This document shows, in pieces, positions 47,437-56,198 of a stretch of 64,000 nt of DNA. Source of the stretch: Limosilactobacillus pontis (GTDB lineage Bacteria; Bacillota; Bacilli; Lactobacillales; Lactobacillaceae). The first letter of the stretch is position 1; each line of letters begins with the position of its first letter. The translations under genes were made by a program, and so were the position numbers. The notes under the pieces are model-generated. The model did not search any database and was not told the origin of the DNA. It saw only the letters and a program-made list of their open reading frames with translations. The stretch lies in NCBI RefSeq assembly GCF_002940945.1, contig NZ_PNFV01000008.1, positions 10,982 through 74,981 on the forward strand, given 5' to 3'.

Positions 47437-47972
47437 TGAAGATCTTGATTATCAGTGACAACCATGGGGACCAGGAGATTCTTGAGCAGATTACCGCACG
47501 CTGGCAGGATCAGGTTGACCTCATGATTCATTGTGGTGATTCGGAAATGGCACCGACCCTTTCAGTGATGAAGCGGTTTAAGGTCGCTGTCTTAGGCAAT
47601 AACGATTTGGGCCTTGATTATCCGCTAGAACAGACGGTGGAGAAAGCTGGCCAGCGGGTCTATGCTACTCACGGCCACCGCTACCAGGTTAACTCTACCT
47701 TGACACCATTGATGCTGAAGGGACAGGAGCAGCAGGCGGCAATGGTTTGCTATGGTCACACTCACCAATTGGCGGTAACAGAAGCAGAGGGGATGTTGAT
47801 GATCAACCCTGGCAGCATTAGTTTGCCACGGGGGTCGTACGCCTATCTCGGTGGTACCTTTGCAGTGGTAGAGCTAAACCTTGACCGTTTTGTCGTTGAC
47901 TATTATGATCGCACTAGCCAGCCGGTTGACGACCTGCACTTCGTCTTTGACCGTAAGGAGGGACGTTCTTGA
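47436..47972 (+). CDS. ysnB: YfcE/MJ0936-type metallophosphoesterase (YsnB)
   Basis: A 178-residue calcineurin-like phosphoesterase. Metal motifs are ISDNHGD (about residues 6-12), HCGDSE, LGNND, YATHGH and YGHTH. Family members hydrolyse phosphodiesters, but the natural substrate is unknown. The start overlaps the rdgB stop by one base; an upstream in-frame ATG at 47421 lies inside rdgB and is unneeded. Translation is likely coupled. Confidence 0.93.
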   Translation: MKILIISDNHGDQEILEQITARWQDQVDLMIHCGDSEMAPTLSVMKRFKVAVLGNNDLGLDYPLEQTVEKAGQRVYATHGHRYQVNSTLTPLMLKGQEQQAAMVCYGHTHQLAVTEAEGMLMINPGSISLPRGSYAYLGGTFAVVELNLDRFVVDYYDRTSQPVDDLHFVFDRKEGRS

Positions 47973-48433
47973 TTGACCAACACCTGGAGCAGATGCTCTT
48001 GACTAATAAGCGAAAGTTTATGATTCCGGCCAGCCTGGTCGCCACCGTTAACGTTACCAACAGTCTTGACCATGCCTTTCTGGTGTTGACCAAGGACCAC
48101 TATGCCAAAATCGTGGTGGTTGATAATGACAACCACTACCGGGGACTAATTTCGTTGTCAATGATTACCGATCACCTCCTGGATACTCATAAGATCGCCA
48201 TTAACCGTCTTCAGAAGTTAGTAGTTGGCGATGTTATGCAGACGAACGCTCCAGTCATTACCAATCCTTTTGATGTCGAAGAGAACCTGCACTTGTTGAT
48301 TGACCAGTCTTTCCTAACGGTAGTTGATGATGATCAGCATTTCCGGGGAATTGTCACCAGGCGGGAACTTCTGAAAGCTGTAAACTATACTGTCCACAAT
48401 TTTGCACACTTCTATCAGGTTCAGAATAAATAA
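47969..48433 (+). CDS. cbpB: CBS-domain protein, CbpB/DarB-like (c-di-AMP receptor family)
   Basis: A 154-residue protein composed of two CBS motifs (about residues 12-70 and 80-140). Relatives in Listeria (CbpB) and Bacillus (DarB) bind c-di-AMP and, when free, act on the Rel synthetase and pyruvate carboxylase. The start is TTG at 47969, placed after AAGGAGG and overlapping the ysnB stop. The call is by domain make-up and length; c-di-AMP binding is inferred. Confidence 0.82.
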   Translation: MIDQHLEQMLLTNKRKFMIPASLVATVNVTNSLDHAFLVLTKDHYAKIVVVDNDNHYRGLISLSMITDHLLDTHKIAINRLQKLVVGDVMQTNAPVITNPFDVEENLHLLIDQSFLTVVDDDQHFRGIVTRRELLKAVNYTVHNFAHFYQVQNK

Positions 48434-48468
48434 AAAATGGCCGCCGAAAAAAGTTCGGTGGCCATTTC
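48434..48468. terminator. Bidirectional terminator between cbpB and the HAD phosphatase gene
   Basis: AAATGGCCGCCGAA pairs with TTCGGTGGCCATTT around AAAAG. Confidence 0.9.
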
Positions 48469-48472
48469 ATAT

Positions 48473-49309
48473 TTAGGCATCGTTCTTAAGTAGCTGCTCG
48501 ATTGTTCTGAGAACGCCGTCATGGTTATTATCAATGGCAGTGGTGTGAGCTGCCTGTAGTTTGATGACAGGGTTGGCATTTTGCATGGCGTAGCTACGGG
48601 CAGTCATCGCCAGCATCCCCAGGTCATTTTCGTTATCGCCAAACGTAACGATCTCGTCGTCAGCCAGGTGCAATTGATGTTGAAGGATGGCTAAAGCATT
48701 GCGTTTGGTTCCCCTGGCGTTTCCAATTAGGTCGGTGTTGAAGCCAGAGTTTTCAACGATTAACGATGGTGGCAGATAACCATCCATCACGGCAGCTACC
48801 CGATTAAGATCGATATGGGATGCAAAGTTGACCGAGATCTTGGTGAACTGTTCGTTAGGATACTGACTGAAGACCTGACGAATATCGGGCACTCGAACCA
48901 CCTTTTCATAGAAGAGCTTGATGACGGCAAAGTTTTTGGCGTCCATTTGTTGGTCAACGTAGGAGTTTGTTGGTCCGGAGACGACTAGCTGGTTGATGTC
49001 CTGGGGACCATAAAAACGGTCGAGAATATGCATTACCCGTTCTAAGGCGGTTACCTCGATTGGGTAAGCAGTTAGGAACTGGTGTCCATGGTGAATAACT
49101 GAACCGTTTTGCGAGATGAAGTCCATCTGGTCGACGTAGGGCTGAAATTCCCGGGCAAGGCGGGGAAAGCTAGACCCGCTCGCCGCCACAAAGCGGATAT
49201 GGCGCTTCTGTAGCTGGCGGAATATGTGTTTGAAAAGACGGTGGTTGTAGTGATGATCATCACGTAGAAAGGTGCCGTCCATGTCAGTGGCAATTAGTTT
49301 AATGCTCAT
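48473..49309 (-). CDS. Cof-type HAD-superfamily hydrolase
   Basis: A 278-residue phosphatase with the four HAD motifs: IATDMDGTFL (about residues 6-15), VAASGSSF, a lysine in the TKRNAL region (about 203), and VTFGDNENDLGML. The C2-type cap lies between. Likely substrates are sugar phosphates or FMN, but specificity cannot be read. It overlaps the end of the upstream MscS gene by 11 bases, so the two are translated from one minus-strand message. Confidence 0.92.
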   Translation of the reverse strand: MSIKLIATDMDGTFLRDDHHYNHRLFKHIFRQLQKRHIRFVAASGSSFPRLAREFQPYVDQMDFISQNGSVIHHGHQFLTAYPIEVTALERVMHILDRFYGPQDINQLVVSGPTNSYVDQQMDAKNFAVIKLFYEKVVRVPDIRQVFSQYPNEQFTKISVNFASHIDLNRVAAVMDGYLPPSLIVENSGFNTDLIGNARGTKRNALAILQHQLHLADDEIVTFGDNENDLGMLAMTARSYAMQNANPVIKLQAAHTTAIDNNHDGVLRTIEQLLKNDA

Positions 49310-50177
49310 TATAATGATTTCCTTCCCATGATAGCGGAATGTTCTTAGCGTGCAAGGCTTGAAGGTAGGCAGCCAGGAACCTGCTGGATACCTGCGATTG
49401 ACTGCCGTTGGCGACAGTAATCGTTACTCGAAAGACCAGCTGAGTACCAACAGTGACTGGGCCGACGATTACTGGCTGGTCACGTAACTGTGGGGTGGTG
49501 GCAACCAGCTTCTGGTTGACAGCCTTCACAGTGGCAGCGACCTCGCTGATCACCGCGTTTGGCGCGATATAGATATCAACGTTGGTGACCATGTCGTTGC
49601 GGGAAAAATTGCGGACAATTGTAATGTTGCGGTTGGGGATGTAGTTAAGGGTACCATCAGCGCTGGTTACCTTGGTAGTTCGGATTCCTAGGGCAGTGAC
49701 GGTGCCCTTTATCTGGTCGATTTCAACGATATCCCCCACGTCCAGCTGTTGTTCGAGCAGGATGAAAAAGCCATTGACAAGGTCGCTTACAAATCCTTGG
49801 GCCCCCAGGCCGAGGGCAATGCTGAAGATCCCGGCTCCAGCAATCAGGGTCCCTACCGGTACGCCGATTTCAGAGAGCAGGGCGTACAGAAAGAAGAAGT
49901 AACAGGTGTAGCGATAAATATTAAGGGTCAAGGCCCGGATGGTCGCTAGCCGGTTACTGTTCTTGAGCAACTGGTGTTTGTTGGATTCCAGGAATAAGTG
50001 GTTGATTACTAACCGCCCGATCCAGAAAATGATCGCAAACAGCAGGATTGTCAGGACAATCAGCAGAAGCTTGTTGAGACATTGCCGGAGAATCTGGTGC
50101 CAGGATAGGTCGGTAAAAGCCTTGCGCACCTCCTCAATTTGTTTGTTAAGCTGGGCATTGCTGGCAGCGATGACCAT
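49299..50177 (-). CDS. Small-conductance mechanosensitive channel, MscS family
   Basis: A 292-residue membrane channel (YkuT-like). Three membrane helices are seen (about residues 34-55, 82-104 and 108-130), the last being the pore helix with the glycine/alanine pattern GTLIAGAGIFSIALGLGAQGFVSD. The beta-domain follows with LEQQLDVGDIVEI and PNRNI. It releases solutes on hypo-osmotic shock. The Shine-Dalgarno is GAGGAGG on the minus strand. It is paired with the Cof-type phosphatase gene. Confidence 0.93.
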   Translation of the reverse strand: MVIAASNAQLNKQIEEVRKAFTDLSWHQILRQCLNKLLLIVLTILLFAIIFWIGRLVINHLFLESNKHQLLKNSNRLATIRALTLNIYRYTCYFFFLYALLSEIGVPVGTLIAGAGIFSIALGLGAQGFVSDLVNGFFILLEQQLDVGDIVEIDQIKGTVTALGIRTTKVTSADGTLNYIPNRNITIVRNFSRNDMVTNVDIYIAPNAVISEVAATVKAVNQKLVATTPQLRDQPVIVGPVTVGTQLVFRVTITVANGSQSQVSSRFLAAYLQALHAKNIPLSWEGNHYNEH

Positions 50178-50326
50178 ATTATCTTCCTCCTCGTTCGGCT
50201 AATTAGGTCAATTCTAACAAGGAATACCGTAAAATGTCGATAGGACAATTGTTGTTTGTGCCCATTTTGTGATATTCTTGTCTTAAATGAATGATGACAG
50301 ATAAACACTTAAGAAGGAGGGGTACC

Positions 50327-50767
50327 ATGACTTTTGGACAGTTAGCAGGTCTGATCGCTGCGATCGCCTTTTTAATCCTGGTTGTGTTCGCCTGTGTTGT
50401 ACTGACCCAACTGAGTAAGACTATGAAGGAAGCCAACGCCACAATTAAGGTTCTGACTCGTGACATGGATAACCTAAGCAAGGAGGTCGAGGATGTCCTC
50501 GGCAACACCAACACCCTGCTTGATGATATCAACAAGAAGTCAAGTCAGCTGGATCCGGCCGTCAAGGCAGTTGCTGATGTTAGCCAGAGCGTGATCGACG
50601 TCAACAACAGCTTGCATGAGATGACCGAGAAGGTTAACGCCCGCCGTGAGAAGGCTCAGTTAGGGATGGGACTATTGAGGACTGCTGGCAAGGCCGCCGT
50701 TGTTAACGGCCTTGCTCGTTTCAAGAAGCGACGTGCAGAAAAGAAGGGAGTCGATACTGATGAGTAA
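50327..50767 (+). CDS. DUF948-type membrane-anchored protein
   Basis: A 146-residue protein with one N-terminal membrane helix (about residues 5-28), followed by an amphipathic coiled-coil region (ANATIKVLTRDMDNLSKEVED) and a basic end. The pattern matches DUF948 proteins of Firmicutes, whose role is unknown. The ATG at 50327 lies 6-8 bases after AAGGAGGGG; earlier in-frame ATGs have no ribosome site. It overlaps the following gene by 8 bases. Confidence 0.85.
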   Translation: MTFGQLAGLIAAIAFLILVVFACVVLTQLSKTMKEANATIKVLTRDMDNLSKEVEDVLGNTNTLLDDINKKSSQLDPAVKAVADVSQSVIDVNNSLHEMTEKVNARREKAQLGMGLLRTAGKAAVVNGLARFKKRRAEKKGVDTDE

Positions 50768-51197
50768 AAAGGTATTACTTGGAACAATTCTGGGAAGTGT
50801 AGCTACTGTAGCAGCCTGGAAGCTTCTGCCAAGCGCGAAGAAGACGGCATTAAAGCAGCGGGTTAACGCGACGGCCACTGACTTTGCTGACCGAACCACT
50901 GATTACGCCTTGGATGCTTTGGACATTGTCGATGCCAAGATGGCAGAGAGCGAGGCCGACGAGAAGTTCAGCGGTGTGGTCGACAGTGTCAAGGGAGCCA
51001 AGGATAAAGCTAAGCAGACTGCTAGTCACCTGGCTGATCGGCTGACTAATGATGATTTTGATCGGGAAACGGCTGATATCCGTCAGGAGCTGGCTAACGC
51101 AATTCACCCAGACGACAACGACGACCAGGTAGTTGACGATGACATTGTGATCGATGCAACAGATGCTGATGATCAGGATGAGAAGACGGATAAATAA
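50760..51197 (+). CDS. YtxH-like envelope-associated protein
   Basis: A 145-residue protein with a short N-terminal hydrophobic segment (about residues 4-20), then alternating charged helices and a strongly acidic C-terminus (DDNDDQVVDDDIVID). It resembles YtxH/DUF948-linked proteins found in pairs in Firmicutes, with no known activity. It starts inside the end of the upstream gene (AAGAAGGGAG is its ribosome site), so the pair is probably translated together. A strong terminator closes the unit. Confidence 0.8.
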   Translation: MSKKVLLGTILGSVATVAAWKLLPSAKKTALKQRVNATATDFADRTTDYALDALDIVDAKMAESEADEKFSGVVDSVKGAKDKAKQTASHLADRLTNDDFDRETADIRQELANAIHPDDNDDQVVDDDIVIDATDADDQDEKTDK

Positions 51198-51233
51198 TTA
51201 AGATTGGTTTGCCAGTAATTGACCGATTGTTTG

Positions 51234-51284
51234 AAAAAGGGAGCGACGATAGTAGTGATGACTACTGTTACAGCTCCTTTTTTT
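51234..51284 (+). terminator. Terminator upstream of ccpA
   Basis: AAAAAGGGAGC pairs with GCTCCTTTTTTT, with an inner TAGTAGT/ACTACT stem. Confidence 0.88.
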
Positions 51285-51337
51285 GATGTGTGTTATTTTC
51301 AGAGAGAATAAAAGATCGCTAATTATCAATTTCTTGT

Positions 51338-51351
51338 TGAAAACGTTTGCC
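51338..51351 (+). promoter_or_regulatory. cre-like site (CcpA operator) overlapping the ccpA -35
   Basis: TGAAAACGTTTGCC matches the cre pattern TGWNANCGNTNWCA at all but two 3' positions. It overlaps the -35 of the ccpA promoter, so CcpA could repress its own gene. Confidence 0.6.
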
Positions 51352-51375
51352 ATTTGAGGGCCGATCTGCTATATT
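51347..51375 (+). promoter_or_regulatory. ccpA promoter
   Basis: TTGCCA (51347-51352), 17 bases, TATATT (51370-51375) with TGC before the -10. About 58 bases separate it from the ATG. Confidence 0.75.
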
Positions 51376-51432
51376 AGTTAAGTTATGAAAAACTATGAAA
51401 ACAGACAAGATCAATAAAGAAAGGGCTATCTT

Positions 51433-52440
51433 ATGGAGAAACAATCAGTAACAATTTACACCGTTGCACGTGAAGCACGGGTATCGATGGCAACTGTTTC
51501 GCGGGTTGTCAATGGTAATCCAAATGTCAAGCCAGCCACTCGTCAGAAAGTGATGGATGTCATCAAGCGGCTCAACTACCGGCCGAATGCGGTGGCACGG
51601 GGCCTTGCCTCTAAGAAGACGACCACGGTTGGGGTAGTCATTCCCCGGATTACCGACCCGTACTTTGCAGACCTGGCTCTCGGGATTGACGATATTGCTT
51701 CAATGTACAAGTACAACATTATCCTGACCAATTCCGATAACGATGATGATAAGGTCCTTAAGGTTGTTCGCAACCTCCTAGCTAAGCAGGTCGATGGGAT
51801 TATCTTCATGGGCTTCAACATGCCAGATGAGTTGAAAGAGGAGCTCAAGAGCAGCAATACACCAGTGGTGGTTGCTGGGTCAGTGGTTAACGATGATGAC
51901 TTGGCAACGGTCCGGATCGACTATCAAAACGCGGCTAAGGAGGCCACCCTTAAGCTTCTTGATAACGCCAAGGATAATGTTGCATTCGTTACTAGTTCCC
52001 TGAAGTACACGATTAACGGGCAGGCCCGGCTGAGTGGTTACCAGGCTGCCCTGCAGGAACGTCAAGTTGCCTTTGACGACCAGCTGGTTGTGGAAACCGA
52101 CGGTACTTACCAGTCTAGCTATGACCAGGCCAAGAAACTGGTGGCTGCTGGGATAAAGGGTGCCTACGTCAGTGATGATAAGCTAGCGGTCGGCCTTCTT
52201 AACGGTTTGACTGACAACGGGGTCAAGGTACCAGAGGAATTTGAGATTATCTCATCTAATGATACAAACTACACGAAGATTTCACGGCCAACGATTTCCT
52301 CAATCACCCAGCCGACCTACGACATTGGGGCAATTGCCATGCGGTTGTTGACCAAGCTGATGGATAGTAACGAGTCGACTACCGATGAGAAGGACGTTAT
52401 CCTGGATCATGGCTTCGCTAAGCGGCAGTCAACCCGGTAA
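51433..52440 (+). CDS. ccpA: Catabolite control protein A
   Basis: A 335-residue LacI-family regulator. The helix-turn-helix with hinge (TIYTVAREARVSMATVSRVV to NYRPNAVARGLASKKT) covers about residues 7-62 and matches CcpA closely. The sugar-binding-like core follows. CcpA with HPr-Ser-P binds cre sites to repress or activate carbon genes; ackA is a typical target, though I found no convincing cre site at ackA here. The ribosome site is AAAGAAAGG. Its own promoter carries a cre-like site. Confidence 0.95.
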   Translation: MEKQSVTIYTVAREARVSMATVSRVVNGNPNVKPATRQKVMDVIKRLNYRPNAVARGLASKKTTTVGVVIPRITDPYFADLALGIDDIASMYKYNIILTNSDNDDDKVLKVVRNLLAKQVDGIIFMGFNMPDELKEELKSSNTPVVVAGSVVNDDDLATVRIDYQNAAKEATLKLLDNAKDNVAFVTSSLKYTINGQARLSGYQAALQERQVAFDDQLVVETDGTYQSSYDQAKKLVAAGIKGAYVSDDKLAVGLLNGLTDNGVKVPEEFEIISSNDTNYTKISRPTISSITQPTYDIGAIAMRLLTKLMDSNESTTDEKDVILDHGFAKRQSTR

Positions 52441-52446
52441 TTTGTC

Positions 52447-53310
52447 TTGACAACACGTAGTGAATTACGGGCCCAGCGAACGGCCGCCCAAAGGACTGAA
52501 CCGACTCCGCAGCAAGTACCTGAACCGGATATGGCACCAGAGAAGAGTCACCACTTTTTCAACTTCTGGGGAACCATCTTCCTAATCCTCTTCGTGTTGA
52601 GTACAATTCTTAACGCAACGATTCTTAACCCGAAGTTTGTCCTGCACGAGGTTCGGGATTCGGTGGTGGAGACGACAATCACTGATCAGGTCAATGGGGC
52701 CTTAGAACGATACGGGGTACCAACCTCGCTTCTGACCGACAAGGATACCGATAACCTACTCAATCAGGCAGTCAATCAGGTCTATGCCGGCAAGAATATT
52801 CACCTTGACCTCAGCTCAGTTACTCAGCGGGCCGGAGCGACGACTGATAACGAGCTTGCTCAGTACGGTCTTGCAGGGATCGGCAATACAGTTTCGGCCA
52901 ACTTAGGACAGAGTGTCAATAATGTGGTTAACAGCCAGCTGAACACGCCTGGAGTGGCTCGGCTGGCCAACGGTATTCACCTTGCTCGTTTGACCAGTAA
53001 TGCCGTTTTTGCGTTAACTGGTATTGGCCTGTTGGTCCTGGCGGTGTTAGGGTTTCTTGGGCACCACTTTACCCGTAGCTTTAGTCGGATGGGAGTTTGG
53101 ACGGTGGTCATTGACGGTGCCATCTGTGGTATAGTTGGCAAGCTGGCCCCGCAGCTGGCAGCCGACCAGCCTGACTATACCGCCTTTGTTGCCCAGTTGG
53201 CGACCAGCTTCATGCACACGGCTTGGGCAACCATTGGCTTGGTCCTTGTGGTGACTATCGGCCTATTTATCTGGCGGGTATTCGCCGGGCGCTTGCTTTC
53301 CCGTCGGTAA
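52447..53310 (+). CDS. Conserved membrane protein of unknown function
   Basis: A 287-residue protein that I do not recognise. The first 35 residues are hydrophilic and rich in Pro, Gln and Arg. A membrane helix follows (about 42-62), then an extracytoplasmic Thr, Asn and Val-rich region (about 63-185) and three further hydrophobic segments (about 187-206, 216-236, 258-280). The TTG at 52447 is the best start, but the ribosome site is weak. Only 6 bases separate it from the ccpA stop, so it is probably cotranscribed with and coupled to ccpA. Confidence 0.75.
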   Translation: MTTRSELRAQRTAAQRTEPTPQQVPEPDMAPEKSHHFFNFWGTIFLILFVLSTILNATILNPKFVLHEVRDSVVETTITDQVNGALERYGVPTSLLTDKDTDNLLNQAVNQVYAGKNIHLDLSSVTQRAGATTDNELAQYGLAGIGNTVSANLGQSVNNVVNSQLNTPGVARLANGIHLARLTSNAVFALTGIGLLVLAVLGFLGHHFTRSFSRMGVWTVVIDGAICGIVGKLAPQLAADQPDYTAFVAQLATSFMHTAWATIGLVLVVTIGLFIWRVFAGRLLSRR

Positions 53311-53312
53311 CC

Positions 53313-53341
53313 TTGAATTAATCTCTAAACTTTGCTAAAAT
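53313..53341 (+). promoter_or_regulatory. yebC promoter
   Basis: TTGAAT (53313-53318), 17 bases, TAAAAT (53336-53341), about 40 bases before the start. Confidence 0.7.
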
Positions 53342-53382
53342 TTATCTGTTTATCACATTAATTAAGAAAAGAGGAGTCAGTA

Positions 53383-54132
53383 ATGTCAGGACATTCAAAA
53401 TGGCATAACATTCAAGGGCGGAAGAACGCCCAAGATGCTAAGCGTGGTAAGATTTTCCAAAAGATCTCACGTGATTTGTACCAAGCAGCTAAAGCAGGTG
53501 ATCCTGATCCAGCGAACAACGCACAACTGCGTTTGGTAATTGACAAGGCACATGCGGCTAACATGCCAAAGAAGAACATCGACCGGGCCATTGCTAAGGC
53601 TTCTGGTATTGGTGGTGCCAAGTTCGAAGAGGTAACCTACGAGGGTTATGCTCCAGGCGGTGTTGCTGTTATGGTTTCCGCACTGACTGACAACAAGAAC
53701 CGGACGGCTTCCGCAGTTCGTTCCGCTTTCAGTCACTCTGGCGGTTCCCTGGGTGCTAGTGGTTCCGTTTCCTACATGTTTGATCGCAAGGGATTGATTG
53801 AGATCCTTCGTGACGGTTTGGATACCAGTGAGGACGACATGTTGATGGACGCATTAGACGCCGGTGCCGATGATATGAAGGCCGACGACGAGAAGTTCCA
53901 GATCTTCACCGACCCAAGCAGCATGGCCAGCGTGCGTGATGCTCTGCAATCCAAGGGTTACGAACTTGATACGGCTGAGGTAACGATGATTCCACAAAAC
54001 CGGACCGCCGTTCCTGAGGACAAGGTCAAGCAATACCGGCACTTAATTGATGAATTGACTGCTAATGATGACGTTGCCGATATCTATGAAACTGGGATCC
54101 TGCCAGACGACGATGATGACGAAGAAGAATAA
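53383..54132 (+). CDS. yebC: YebC/PmpR-family protein
   Basis: A 249-residue protein with the classic start [20 protein letters not shown] and the three-domain family sequence ([20 protein letters not shown] in the middle). The C-terminus is acidic (DDDDDEEE). Family members have been described as DNA-binding transcription factors, and newer work ties some to translation of difficult sequences. Which applies here is unknown. It is a single gene with its own promoter and terminator, just upstream of comG. Confidence 0.95.
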   Translation: MSGHSKWHNIQGRKNAQDAKRGKIFQKISRDLYQAAKAGDPDPANNAQLRLVIDKAHAANMPKKNIDRAIAKASGIGGAKFEEVTYEGYAPGGVAVMVSALTDNKNRTASAVRSAFSHSGGSLGASGSVSYMFDRKGLIEILRDGLDTSEDDMLMDALDAGADDMKADDEKFQIFTDPSSMASVRDALQSKGYELDTAEVTMIPQNRTAVPEDKVKQYRHLIDELTANDDVADIYETGILPDDDDDEEE

Positions 54133-54149
54133 TTAGGGTATTACCCCAC

Positions 54150-54183
54150 CAAGAGCTACCGAATTTTCGGTGGCTCTTTTTTC
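54150..54183 (+). terminator. yebC terminator
   Basis: AAGAGCTACCGA pairs with CGGTGGCTCTT around ATTTT, followed by a T run. Confidence 0.88.
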
Positions 54184-54231
54184 ATTTTAAACTGCCATTT
54201 TACCGTTCTTATTAAGTAGGGGGGATGGATA

Positions 54232-55209
54232 ATGGAAGCTTTTGAAAAGGATCTGAACGTAATTACCAGTCGGCGGATTGCCGACCTCTACGTCCTGCCA
54301 TTCAAGCACTACTACCGCTTGATGGTGGCTCAGCAAGGGCAATTAAAGCTGTTCAAGGAGGTGCCCACGGAGTACGGCTGTCGACTGATTGCTTACCTGA
54401 AATACCGAGCCGACATGGCCGTTAGTGAACATCGGCGACCACAATTGGGGGCAATGAGCTGGCACTGTGGCCCAGAGAAGATCAACCTACGCTTGTCCAG
54501 TGTTGGCGACTATCAGGGTCGCGAATCGCTAGTGGTACGTTTTATCTACCAGCTGACTGATGACCGTTACCACCTGCTTTTCCCACAGCAGTGGCAGGAA
54601 CTCAAGTCGCTGTTGCATCGCCGGGGACTTGTCCTGTTTGCGGGGCCAATGGGGTCGGGGAAGACTACGACAATGTACCAACTGGCACGTGAGCTGGCCC
54701 AGGACCAAATAGTGATGACAATCGAGGATCCAGTCGAGATCAATGAGCCCCGCTTCATTCAGTTACAGATCAACGAGCTGGCGGGGATGGGTTATCAGCA
54801 ACTGTTACGGTTGGGATTGCGTCACCGGCCCAACGTTTTTCTCATTGGGGAGATCCGTGATCCCCAGACAGCCATGATGACAGTTCAGGCGGCGCTGAGT
54901 GGCCACCTAGTGTTAGGGACGGTTCACGCCCGGGATGCCTACGGGGTGATCGCCCGTCTGGTTCAGCTAGGGGTGGAGCCGTATTATCTAGAACAGGTGA
55001 TGACCGGGATTTGTTACCAGCGTCTGCTGATGCGGACAGATGGTCGGCAGGCAGTTTTGTTTGACCTGCTGAGCGGTGCAGTTCTGGTTGATGAGATTAA
55101 ACAGCAGAAGGGGAGGGGGATGACTAATGCGTGGGCACGATACCTTGAGCAGGCAGTGGCGACGGCTCAGATTACACCTGAAGAGGCAACACGGTACCAA
55201 AACGGTTAA
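54232..55209 (+). CDS. comGA: Competence pilus ATPase ComGA
   Basis: A 325-residue secretion-type ATPase that powers assembly of the competence pilus. Walker A is GPMGSGKTTT (about residues 138-147), followed by the Asp box IEDPVEI, Walker B in FLIGEIRDPQT and the His box GTVHARDA. It lacks the tetracysteine zinc motif of some GspE relatives, as ComGA usually does. The start follows TAGGGGGGATGG. I see no sigma-A-type promoter in the 48 bases after the yebC terminator, which suits control by a competence regulator. Confidence 0.95.
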   Translation: MEAFEKDLNVITSRRIADLYVLPFKHYYRLMVAQQGQLKLFKEVPTEYGCRLIAYLKYRADMAVSEHRRPQLGAMSWHCGPEKINLRLSSVGDYQGRESLVVRFIYQLTDDRYHLLFPQQWQELKSLLHRRGLVLFAGPMGSGKTTTMYQLARELAQDQIVMTIEDPVEINEPRFIQLQINELAGMGYQQLLRLGLRHRPNVFLIGEIRDPQTAMMTVQAALSGHLVLGTVHARDAYGVIARLVQLGVEPYYLEQVMTGICYQRLLMRTDGRQAVLFDLLSGAVLVDEIKQQKGRGMTNAWARYLEQAVATAQITPEEATRYQNG

Positions 55210-56197
55210 ATTCTCGGCTGCCGAACAGGGGCGGTGGTTCCTTCTGCTTCACGATTTGCTGGCGGTAGGGTTCTCACTCCAGCACGCCCTCAGTTTTACG
55301 AAGACGGTGATGCCAGGCTTAATACCGATCCTAAGCGATGTTGAACGGCAGCTGGCGGCGGGTGAGATGCTGGCGACCGGTTTGCAGAAATACGTCAGTC
55401 AGGATCTCTACTACCAACTGCGTCTAGCCGAACAGCACGGTGCCCTGCCTCAGACATTAAGCGAGTTGGGGACCCTTCGAATGACTGCAGTTCGCCAGCG
55501 GCGCAAACTTCGCAGTCTGCTCCAGTACCCATTGATCTTGCTTGGGATGCTAGCAATGGTCGTTTGTGGCCTTATTATCTTTGTCTACCCAGAACTTCAC
55601 AGTTGGCAGGCCCGACCAGGAAGTGATCGTTGGCAGACGCTAACAATCAACCTGGGGATTTACCTATTGACCTGTTTATTGATTGTCGGTGGTCTGCATT
55701 GGTATCGGTGGCGGCGTCTGTCACCATGCCAACAGATGATCCGCCGGTGTCACTGGCTGATTGTGGGGCGCAGTTATCGGCTGTATTACAGTTACTATTT
55801 GACGTCTAACCTGGCGGGAATGCTCCGCCATGGCTTATCCCTCCAGGAAATTATTCGGGTGACAAATCAGTACGGGAAGCAGTCACTTCTTTACCAGTTC
55901 AGCGCGATCATCCGTCAGTTGGTAGCCGAGGGCGAGCAGTTTGATCGAGTAATTGTTCGCTACCCCTTTATCCCCAATGAGCTGGTGGTCTTCATCAATA
56001 AAGGGATCACCTTAGAGGAATTGGGTGATGAGTTGACTGTTTTTGCTCAACTCCAATTCAAGCGTCTGGTTTGTTCGATCGAGCGGCTGTTGGTTTGGGT
56101 ACAGCCAATGATTTTTGTTTTGATTGCTACGGTAATCGTCACCCTCTATCTGAGCATTCTCTTACCAATTTATCATTCCTTACAGGGGGTTGCCTAA
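55127..56197 (+). CDS. comGB: Competence pilus membrane protein ComGB
   Basis: A 356-residue GspF-type inner-membrane platform protein with two GspF domains (about residues 28-150 and 235-350) and membrane segments at about 132-155, 177-195 and 325-348. It links ComGA to the pseudopilins. The ATG at 55127 has a good ribosome site (GGGAGGGGGA) and places the first 27 codons inside the end of comGA in another frame, an 83-base overlap. The aligned N-terminus looks genuine. Confidence 0.92.
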   Translation: MRGHDTLSRQWRRLRLHLKRQHGTKTVKFSAAEQGRWFLLLHDLLAVGFSLQHALSFTKTVMPGLIPILSDVERQLAAGEMLATGLQKYVSQDLYYQLRLAEQHGALPQTLSELGTLRMTAVRQRRKLRSLLQYPLILLGMLAMVVCGLIIFVYPELHSWQARPGSDRWQTLTINLGIYLLTCLLIVGGLHWYRWRRLSPCQQMIRRCHWLIVGRSYRLYYSYYLTSNLAGMLRHGLSLQEIIRVTNQYGKQSLLYQFSAIIRQLVAEGEQFDRVIVRYPFIPNELVVFINKGITLEELGDELTVFAQLQFKRLVCSIERLLVWVQPMIFVLIATVIVTLYLSILLPIYHSLQGVA

Positions 56198-56198
56198 C

